Made by a program: the position numbers and the translations under genes. From Clostridiales bacterium (GTDB lineage: Bacteria; Bacillota; Clostridia; Oscillospirales; Acutalibacteraceae), in assembly GCA_012511485.1 (NCBI GenBank), contig JAAZFZ010000137.1, forward strand, positions 1 through 5,963: a DNA stretch of 5,963 bases, given 5' to 3'. Below, piece after piece: positions 1 to 4,539 of the stretch (position 1 is the stretch's first letter; each line of letters opens with the position of its first letter). The notes below the pieces were generated by a model. The model made no database searches. It was not told the origin of the DNA and saw only the letters and a program-made list of their open reading frames with translations.

Positions 1-1539
1 GTCTAAGGTTTGCGTATCCAGCACACTCCCATCATCGTTCATCACAAAAACTGTTGTCCTGATGCCGATGCCAATGCCGCCTGTGAAAGCTACATCAACA
101 ATGCATACACCCAGAACATTGAGCTGGAAGTCCAAAGTCGCTTTAACCTCAGCATTTGCTGCAATGATATAATCCTTATCATATACTTCTGAGTTGTTAA
201 TAAAGCGGGCCTTGTTGTTGACTATTTCATAGCCCTTAACTTCGCTCGAGGTCACTGTAATTTCGATTCTGCCGTAGCAGTCGATAACAAGTGAAAGCTC
301 AAGTCCGATTGATACGCCGGGAACATTCGGGATTGGAACATCAATCTTGAAAATCTTGATTTTGTTATTTGCGCCGCGTGTCAGTTCAAAGAGACCTTCC
401 TTGACCCTTGTCAGGAAATCAACGGGGTCTTCACCCTCCGCAAGCGGAGTTTCGGCAAGCGATGCGGCATACGAGCCATTGATTAATGTTGTCTCGACCA
501 AATCATAGTCAACACGCACATAGGAATCCTTAATGTTGTTCCTAAGGACATTGCAGTCGAGCTTTGCGTTGACATTGAAGTTTGACAGGTCATATGCCTT
601 TGTGATGTTCACACCGTCACAAACAGTGCCGCTAACGCTGACATTGAATCCATTGTCGTTTACCTTTGCCTTGACTTTGAATCCACCGACGCTGAAGCTG
701 AGCTTAACCTTCTTCAACAATGCAATATAGTCGATATTGTGGATGTCGAAGTTTTTAAGGTCTGAAAGGCTGAAGCCCTCGGGAGCGTAAACAACCTCTG
801 CATCCGGATCTCCCTGCTCTGCATCATTGAGAACATTACCCTGCGAGTCAGAAATCTTGGAAGCCTCGAAATTGGGAACAAAGTTACCTTCGAAGCTAAT
901 TTCCTCAAAAACATCCTCAAGCACTACCTCGCCGTTGTCTGTGACAATTTCACCGTTTTCATCGACTATCAAGCCCTGAGTGCCGTAATCAACATCATCC
1001 TGAAGCGTATAGTCATATTTTGTTTCATTAAAAGTTTTATTTGCCCAGATATCCTTTGCAGCAGTGAGAGCAGCCAGGCAGTCATCGTAGCTCATTACAC
1101 GATTGTTGAATCTGCCGCTTACCGAAAGCTTAAAGAGACCGTTTGAAACTGCAACTGCAACTTCGTCCGGATAATCTAGCTTGGCAGCATTTGTGATTGT
1201 AACATCGTTTTTAAGTTCAAGCCTAGCGACTCTTTTTAGCGTAACTGCCACAAATTCAGCCGTAACGGGAGCAGTGACATCAAATCCTTCTTCATCCTCG
1301 TCGGTGATGATGCCCCACTCATAAGCAATCTGAACTGCATCGAAATACTCGCTTTCATTTGTAACACTCTCAAAGTAGGGCTCGGTATTTTCATAACTTG
1401 TCATACCAAACTCATTGTTAATAAGCGTTAGCCATGCGCCCGTTGGCATAGTCTTTTCAGGATCATTAGTAATAATACCCGGCAGGACTGAAAACAGAGC
1501 CATGATAATCGACATGATAAATGAGACCAGCTTTGTCAT
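1..1539 (-). CDS. Secreted protein with degenerate S-layer-homology-like repeats (3' end outside window)
   Basis: An uninterrupted frame of 513 codons runs from ATG at 1539 to the window edge, so the C-terminus is missing. The start is fixed by AGGAGG at 1547-1552, seven bases upstream. Residues 2-24 are strongly hydrophobic with one lysine (TKLVSFIMSIIMALFSVLPG), which suggests a signal peptide or N-terminal anchor; no clear AxA cleavage site is seen. Residues about 55-107 resemble an SLH repeat (YFDAVQIAYEWGII, then PVTAEFVAVTLKRVA), and residues about 120-165 look like a second, more degenerate one (VAVAVSNGLFKL, then MSYDDCLAALTAAKDIW). SLH repeats usually bind secondary cell-wall polymer. 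Residues about 180-260 are acidic and probably a linker. From about 275 onward the sequence alternates hydrophobic and polar residues (for example VSIGLELSLVIDCYGRIEIT), which suggests beta-rich structure. I recognise no catalytic motif. A cell-surface role is inferred; the specific function is unknown. It has its own promoter and leader. Confidence 0.8.
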   Translation of the reverse strand, partial: MTKLVSFIMSIIMALFSVLPGIITNDPEKTMPTGAWLTLINNEFGMTSYENTEPYFESVTNESEYFDAVQIAYEWGIITDEDEEGFDVTAPVTAEFVAVTLKRVARLELKNDVTITNAAKLDYPDEVAVAVSNGLFKLSVSGRFNNRVMSYDDCLAALTAAKDIWANKTFNETKYDYTLQDDVDYGTQGLIVDENGEIVTDNGEVVLEDVFEEISFEGNFVPNFEASKISDSQGNVLNDAEQGDPDAEVVYAPEGFSLSDLKNFDIHNIDYIALLKKVKLSFSVGGFKVKAKVNDNGFNVSVSGTVCDGVNITKAYDLSNFNVNAKLDCNVLRNNIKDSYVRVDYDLVETTLINGSYAASLAETPLAEGEDPVDFLTRVKEGLFELTRGANNKIKIFKIDVPIPNVPGVSIGLELSLVIDCYGRIEITVTSSEVKGYEIVNNKARFINNSEVYDKDYIIAANAEVKATLDFQLNVLGVCIVDVAFTGGIGIGIRTTVFVMNDDGSVLDTQTLD

Positions 1540-1662
1540 TTCTTTTCCTCCTTTTCTTAAGATTTGGAGATTACTCCATATTTAAAGCAGCTTTCGCAAC
1601 CGCTTCCAAAATGATTAGAGACCTACGTCAGCCTGCTGTTTTGGCAACAGGCATACTTCTCC
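1540..1662 (-). promoter_or_regulatory. Structured 5' leader of the SLH-like gene, candidate cis-regulatory RNA
   Basis: Read on the minus strand from the predicted transcript start. P1 pairs GGAGA (1658-1662) with UCUCU (1617-1621). P2 pairs GCCUGUUG (1645-1652) with CAGCAGGC (1631-1638), 8 bp including one G-U. The six-base P2 loop CCAAAA (1639-1644) is perfectly complementary to UUUUGG at 1606-1611, giving a possible pseudoknot. P1 and P2 are separated by an asymmetric internal loop (AGUAU opposite UGACGUAGG). P3 pairs 1598-1605 with 1585-1592, 8 bp with two G-U pairs. P4 pairs UGGAG (1574-1578) with CUCCA (1565-1569) around a UAAU loop. AGGAGG follows at 1547-1552. The pairings are visible in sequence; regulatory function is inferred. 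It does not match the c-di-GMP, purine, SAM, cobalamin or T-box cores as I know them. Confidence 0.45.
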
Positions 1663-1673
1663 GCAATCATTTT
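1608..1673. repeat. Perfect 9-bp inverted repeat overlapping the -10 box
   Basis: AAAATGATT (1608-1616) and AATCATTTT (1665-1673) are exact inverted copies, 48 bases apart. The right arm covers most of the -10 hexamer of the SLH-like gene. It could be an operator half-site pair, or an extension of stem P1 if transcription begins further upstream than predicted. The left arm also overlaps the proposed pseudoknot segment (1606-1611), so the two pairings would exclude each other. Confidence 0.4.
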
Positions 1674-1697
1674 AACACAATAACATAATAATAGCAA
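1669..1697 (-). promoter_or_regulatory. Sigma-A-type promoter of the SLH-like gene
   Basis: On the minus strand, TTGCTA (1692-1697) and TAAAAT (1669-1674) are separated by exactly 17 bases. The -10 is preceded by TG plus one base (TGTTAAAAT), an extended -10. The region upstream (about 1698-1760) is very AT-rich, as in promoters with an UP-like element. The predicted start of transcription is about position 1662, giving a leader of roughly 123 nt. Prediction is from sequence only. Confidence 0.6.
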
Positions 1698-1818
1698 GAA
1701 AATTTTTCCAATAAACTATAGTAAAAACTTACAAAAATAGATATGATTTTTAATGCATTAGTGCAATCTGACGATTTTTGTGGTTTTTTCACGCTTCATT
1801 TGCCTCAAAACATTATAT

Positions 1819-1852
1819 GCCGGGCCTTTTATCTTTGACATAAAGACCCGGC
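1819..1852 (-). terminator. GC-rich hairpin downstream of spoIIID, probable terminator
   Basis: On the minus strand GCCGGGUCUUU pairs with AAAGGCCCGGC (apart from one T-G pair, fully paired over 11 bp) around a loop of about 12 nt, starting 21 bases after the spoIIID stop codon. The tract that follows (ATATAATGTTTTG) is only moderately U-rich, so termination may be inefficient or assisted. The other strand lacks a U-tract. Confidence 0.5.
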
Positions 1853-1873
1853 GCATAATCACAAAATATGTGT

Positions 1874-2119
1874 TTATCGCTTATACTTTTCCCTTGTAGC
1901 AAGCCCCCCTCTTATATGCCTCTGTGCCTTATTTACCTCCAACACCTCTCGAACTTCCGTATAGAGTTGCGGATTCAAGCGCCGGAGGCGCTCCGACACA
2001 TCCATATGTACGGTGGATTTTGATACACCGAACTCCTTCGCAGCAGAACGCACCGTTGCCTTGTTTTCGACAATATATTCACCAAGCTCAACTGCTCTTT
2101 CTTCTACTATTCCTTTCAA
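1874..2119 (-). CDS. spoIIID: Stage III sporulation transcriptional regulator SpoIIID
   Basis: SpoIIID is a small DNA-binding protein that acts in the mother cell during sporulation, activating or repressing many sigma-E-dependent genes and preparing the switch to sigma-K. The 81-residue product matches the family along its length: an N-terminal segment (VEERAVELGEYIVE), a helix-turn-helix at about residues 22-45 with the signature KEFGVSKSTVH, the segment SERLRRLNPQL, and the basic C-terminal RHIRGGLATREKYK that contributes to DNA binding. The B. subtilis protein is 93 residues; this one lacks the short acidic tail. I choose the TTG at 2117-2119 as start because AGGAGG (2127-2132) lies seven bases upstream. 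The frame is open to a TTG at 2140, but that would place the ribosome binding site inside the gene. It stands alone between two intergenic regions, so it is probably transcribed by itself. Identity is very secure. Confidence 0.95.
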   Translation of the reverse strand: MKGIVEERAVELGEYIVENKATVRSAAKEFGVSKSTVHMDVSERLRRLNPQLYTEVREVLEVNKAQRHIRGGLATREKYKR

Positions 2120-2126
2120 AGCAAGC

Positions 2127-2132
2127 CCTCCT
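2127..2132 (-). promoter_or_regulatory. Ribosome binding site that sets the spoIIID start
   Basis: AGGAGG on the minus strand sits seven bases upstream of TTG at 2117-2119, the optimal spacing. It decides for this TTG over the in-frame TTG at 2138-2140, which has no comparable upstream site. Confidence 0.8.
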
Positions 2133-2318
2133 GTTAGCAAAATTAAATAGCCGACACACTGCTAAATAAATATGCCGAAAAGAGGCCTTGTATGACGGTT
2201 TGGAATTGTCCTTCTATTGTTTTTAGGAAAAACCTATAATAGAATAACGATAATATCCATTTTGGGGTAACGGAGGAATAATTCTTAGATAATGACATCA
2301 GCACCGCTACGGAAAACT

Positions 2319-2415
2319 CCTGCTCACCTTCAGGGAAAACGAAAATATATAAAGAACAGCAGCACAAGCACTATTTGCGCCCCCGTAAAATTCCTGCTTT
2401 TGTTGTGACCTCCTT
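2319..2415 (-). pseudogene. Possible decayed membrane-protein gene start (weak)
   Basis: On the minus strand AAGGAGGT (about 2408-2415) is a near-perfect Shine-Dalgarno. The frame that follows reads NKSRNFTGAQIVLVLLFFIY and then RFP before a TGA, which looks like a positively charged N-terminus and one membrane helix. No ATG, GTG or TTG lies at a usable distance. A +1 shift near the TGA leads into a second frame (PEGEQEFSVAVLM and onward) that stays open to about 2143. This could be the remnant of a small membrane-protein gene upstream of spoIIID, or chance. I do not recognise the family. Confidence 0.2.
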
Positions 2416-2475
2416 CGGGCAGAAAAATGTTAATTCCTTTGTCGGGACATGGAAGCAGTATTCAGCCTTAATGCG

Positions 2476-2515
2476 AAAGGCCACACCTCAGGTTTATCCC
2501 TCGGTGTGGTCTTTT
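2476..2515. terminator. Bidirectional intrinsic terminator after the isomerase gene
   Basis: Twelve-base arms AAAGGCCACACC (2476-2487) and GGTGTGGTCTTT (2503-2514) pair with a single G-U wobble around a 15-base loop. Both strands therefore have an A-tract before and a T-tract after the stem, the usual form of a bidirectional terminator. It lies 41 bases past the stop codon of the isomerase gene and probably ends the transporter-hemW-isomerase transcript. The T-tract is somewhat better on the plus strand, where no gene ends. Confidence 0.6.
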
Positions 2516-2529
2516 ATGTTCATTGTCGG

Positions 2530-2544
2530 GACGGTTTAGCCGTC
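2530..2544. repeat. Small hairpin just after the isomerase stop
   Basis: GACGG (2530-2534) and CCGTC (2540-2544) form a 5-bp stem with a 5-base loop, 11 bases past the isomerase stop codon. No U-tract follows. It may protect the 3' end of the transcript or be incidental. Confidence 0.3.
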
Positions 2545-2555
2545 GCTGCATTTTC

Positions 2556-3323
2556 TCACAAAAAATATTTTTTCATTGTCTCGAGTGCAGGCCCGATTTC
2601 AGCGTTTACATCCTTTGATCCCGCCTCAATGCTTATGCGGTTATTATAGCTGATTTTTTTGAGAGCGGCCGCAAAGGGAGCGTAATCATACTCATCCTCG
2701 GGCTTTGGCCATGCCCTCAAAACAGGATTGCTGAAATGGATATGATAAAGCATATCGCCGCATCTCTCTATGACAGACATCGGCTCGTTTTCAACAAAAA
2801 CATGGTATAGGTCAGCAAGAACCTTTACATTCGGATGAGAGAGCTTCATGCAAAAATCATAAACCTCGGCAACAGTGTTAAGAGTATTTGTTTCTCTGCT
2901 GTTTAGCGGCTCAATTGCAATTGTTACGAAATAATCCTTTGCAATATCGCCCACTGCAAATAGCGCCTCAAGCATCTGCTCATTAGCCTTATCTGCACAA
3001 TAGCCCTCGGGCATCCTCCTTGAGCCGCCGCTGCCCAGCACACAGGTCACAACTCCAAGAGAAGCCGCCTTTTCAAGCGCTGTGTGTGTATAGTCCTTTA
3101 TTTTATTGATATCAAATTCATCGCCGACAATTTTAATCTCACCGGGAAAGAAACAGTTTGTGGATTCATATTTCAGCCCGTTGCCGCTGAGAACACTTTC
3201 TGCCTCCTTGAGCTCCTTGACGGTCATTTTCGAAATACTGCCGAGATTGCCCTCAAGATAGTCAAAGCCGCCCTTCTTGATAATTTCCGCTCTTTCGTAT
3301 CCGGAACAAATTCCAAACCTCAT
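2556..3323 (-). CDS. TIM-barrel sugar isomerase/epimerase (AP endonuclease 2 / xylose isomerase-like family)
   Basis: A 255-residue cytosolic protein of the family containing D-tagatose/D-psicose 3-epimerases, inosose dehydratases and hydroxypyruvate isomerases. These enzymes move protons on ketose or inositol-type substrates using a divalent metal. The four metal ligands expected in this fold are present in order: E138 (in AIEPLN), D171 (in LADLYH, with H174), H196 (in YHIHFS) and E233 (in ISIEAG). R203 may correspond to the substrate-binding arginine that follows the metal histidine. The family's usual length is 250-290 residues, so it looks complete. ATG at 3323 is supported by GGAAGG (3331-3336), seven bases upstream. 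It is separated from hemW by 43 bp containing a terminator-like hairpin, so it may be expressed below its neighbours. Substrate cannot be told from sequence; a sugar or polyol linked to the nearby GPH transporter is an inference. Confidence 0.8.
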   Translation of the reverse strand: MRFGICSGYERAEIIKKGGFDYLEGNLGSISKMTVKELKEAESVLSGNGLKYESTNCFFPGEIKIVGDEFDINKIKDYTHTALEKAASLGVVTCVLGSGGSRRMPEGYCADKANEQMLEALFAVGDIAKDYFVTIAIEPLNSRETNTLNTVAEVYDFCMKLSHPNVKVLADLYHVFVENEPMSVIERCGDMLYHIHFSNPVLRAWPKPEDEYDYAPFAAALKKISYNNRISIEAGSKDVNAEIGPALETMKKYFL

Positions 3324-3340
3324 AGCTGCACCTTCCTTTT

Positions 3341-3366
3341 AAAAATTTGCCAAATTTCTTCGGCAA
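3341..3366 (-). terminator. Terminator-like hairpin between hemW and the isomerase gene
   Basis: Directly after the hemW TAA (3367-3369), TTGCCGAA (3359-3366) pairs with TTTGGCAA (3347-3354) over 8 bp including one G-U pair. The stem closes on a GAAA tetraloop, and ATTTTT (3341-3346) follows. This is a compact intrinsic-terminator shape. The stem is modest and the U-tract short, so partial read-through into the isomerase gene, whose ribosome binding site begins four bases later, is likely. Confidence 0.55.
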
Positions 3367-4476
3367 TTACATACACATTAAAAGCTCAGTAATAATACTG
3401 TTTGAAACGAGAAACCCCCTCGCTGTCAGCCAGATTGTGTTTTCATCACATACGGCAAGACCAAAGCTTTCAAATTCCTTTGCCTTTTCTACTATTTTGC
3501 GGGGAATCTCTCTCCCGAAGCGGCTTTCAAAGCCTGCTTGAGTCAGCCCCTGAGTGAGCCTTAGCGCAAGCATTATATATTCTTCGGCAGAGCCTGCATA
3601 ACCGTCATCAACGGGCGCACAGCCGTTTATAAAAGAGCTGATATCCCTGTTATAATAAAAGCGTTTTCCGTCAATATGCGAATGAGCGGAACAGCCGACG
3701 CCGAGATATTCTTCACAACGCCAGTATTTGAGGTTGTGGCGGCTTTCAAGGCCCCTTATTGAGAAATTAGATATTTCATATTGTTTGTATCCTGCCGTGT
3801 TAAGAGCGTCACAGGCGGTTAAATAAAGCTCGCATTGTTCATCCTCACCCGGCAAGGCAAGAGTGCTTTGCATCGAAAAAAAAGGCGTGTTTTCTTCAAT
3901 TTTCAATATATAAGCACTGACATGAGTGACATTGGATTTGACACAAAAATCAACGGATTCCCCTAGGCTTTTCTGCGTCTGCCCCGGTATGCCGAGCATG
4001 AGGTCAAGGGAGATGTTTGAAAACCCGCTCTGCCGGGCAAGTTCAATAGCGTTTGCGGCATCCTTTATTCCCGCCCTTCTGCCTAAGGCTCTTCTCTCAC
4101 TGTCCACAGCAGATTGCAGGCCCATGGATATCCTGTTTGCGCCGGCACGCCTTATGCCCTCGAAAAACTCCCTGTCAACACCCGATGGGTTGCATTCAAC
4201 CGTAATCTCTGCATCCTCTGTTATATAACCGTTCAACAGGCTTAGAACACTGCCAAGCCTCCCTGCGCCTATAACGGACGGAGTACCTCCCCCGAAATAA
4301 ACCGTATCAACATTCCTTTGCAGTTTGGCAAGCCATGACTCTATGGATTTATTGACGGCATTAGTGTATTGGTCATATAGGCCTTCATCGGCTGTTATCG
4401 AATAAAAATCGCAGTATGGACATTTTGACGCACAAAAAGGGATGTGGATATAGACACCGATAGGATTATTGCTCAT
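3367..4476 (-). CDS. hemW: HemW, radical SAM heme chaperone (coproporphyrinogen III oxidase-like)
   Basis: A 369-residue radical SAM protein, close to the 378 residues of E. coli HemW (YggW). Family members bind a [4Fe-4S] cluster and S-adenosylmethionine and are thought to deliver heme to respiratory proteins; they lack proven coproporphyrinogen oxidase activity and are often mis-annotated as HemN. The cluster motif is C15-x3-C19-x2-C22 within HIPFCASKCPYCDFYS. GGGTPS (62-67) is the SAM-binding glycine motif. ECNP (94-97), RISMGLQS (115-122), DLMLGIPGQT (158-167) and the C-terminal HNLKYWRCEEYLGVGCSAHS (247-266) are all family landmarks, followed by a HemN C-terminal domain ending in LTARGFLVSN. 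The usual LGRxH motif reads LGRRAG here (131-136), so the histidine is missing. AGGAG (4483-4487) lies six bases before ATG at 4476. It lies between the transporter and isomerase genes, all on the minus strand. Confidence 0.9.
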   Translation of the reverse strand: MSNNPIGVYIHIPFCASKCPYCDFYSITADEGLYDQYTNAVNKSIESWLAKLQRNVDTVYFGGGTPSVIGAGRLGSVLSLLNGYITEDAEITVECNPSGVDREFFEGIRRAGANRISMGLQSAVDSERRALGRRAGIKDAANAIELARQSGFSNISLDLMLGIPGQTQKSLGESVDFCVKSNVTHVSAYILKIEENTPFFSMQSTLALPGEDEQCELYLTACDALNTAGYKQYEISNFSIRGLESRHNLKYWRCEEYLGVGCSAHSHIDGKRFYYNRDISSFINGCAPVDDGYAGSAEEYIMLALRLTQGLTQAGFESRFGREIPRKIVEKAKEFESFGLAVCDENTIWLTARGFLVSNSIITELLMCM

Positions 4477-4498
4477 TTAATTCTCCTGCATTTATTAT

Positions 4499-4529
4499 AA
4501 TGCGGAATGCCCTGTGAACATTCCGCATT
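4499..4529. repeat. Perfect 11-bp hairpin between the transporter gene and hemW
   Basis: AATGCGGAATG (4499-4509) and CATTCCGCATT (4519-4529) form a perfect stem with a 9-base loop, 10 bases past the transporter stop codon. On the minus strand it is followed by ATAATAAATG rather than a U-tract, so it is not a classical terminator. It could stabilise the 3' end of the transporter message or act as a weak or attenuated terminator before hemW. Confidence 0.55.
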
Positions 4530-4539
4530 CAAATATGTA

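Larger units (their letters stand above)
1540..1873. other. Intergenic region between spoIIID and the SLH-like gene
   Basis: This 334-bp gap holds, from right to left, the GC-rich hairpin downstream of spoIIID (1819-1852), an AT-rich stretch with no readable gene (about 1698-1818), the promoter of the SLH-like gene and its structured leader. I see no small coding sequence with a ribosome binding site on either strand. Confidence 0.6.
2120..2555. other. Long intergenic region upstream of spoIIID, no intact gene recognised
   Basis: The 436 bp between the isomerase stop and the spoIIID start hold a small hairpin (2530-2544), a bidirectional terminator (2476-2515), two copies of a 10-mer, and an orphan Shine-Dalgarno followed by a hydrophobic reading frame without a start codon (about 2319-2415, minus). 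The rest, about 2135-2318, is AT-rich. The spoIIID promoter must lie here, but I could not identify a good sigma-E promoter. A 74-codon minus frame starting at a TTG at 2367 has no ribosome binding site and resembles nothing I know. Confidence 0.5.

Noticed and set aside
1540..1662. Assignment of the leader to a known riboswitch class
   Set aside because: By eye it lacks the conserved core segments of c-di-GMP-I, c-di-GMP-II, purine, SAM, cobalamin, fluoride and T-box RNAs; kept as an unclassified candidate.
1924..2169. 81-codon plus-strand frame over spoIIID
   Set aside because: Antisense shadow of the clearly conserved spoIIID gene.
2147..2194. Sigma-E promoter for spoIIID (CATACAAG at 2187-2194; GCATATT at 2169-2175)
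   Set aside because: Each motif resembles one half of the sigma-E consensus, but CATACAAG has no -35 partner at the right distance and GCATATT has no -10 partner; the order is also wrong for the two to work together.
2143..2367. 74-codon minus-strand frame starting at TTG
   Set aside because: No ribosome binding site, no recognisable similarity, unusual composition; considered only as the possible tail of a decayed gene.
2292..2408. 38-codon plus-strand frame (ATG to TGA) with GGAGG upstream
   Set aside because: The GGAGG is about 13 bases or more from the ATG, the peptide has no family features, and it is antisense to the hydrophobic minus-strand frame.
3084..3392. 102-codon plus-strand frame over the isomerase gene
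   Set aside because: Antisense shadow; the minus-strand frame carries all four metal-ligand motifs.
3926..4228. 100-codon plus-strand frame over hemW
   Set aside because: Antisense shadow of conserved radical SAM sequence.
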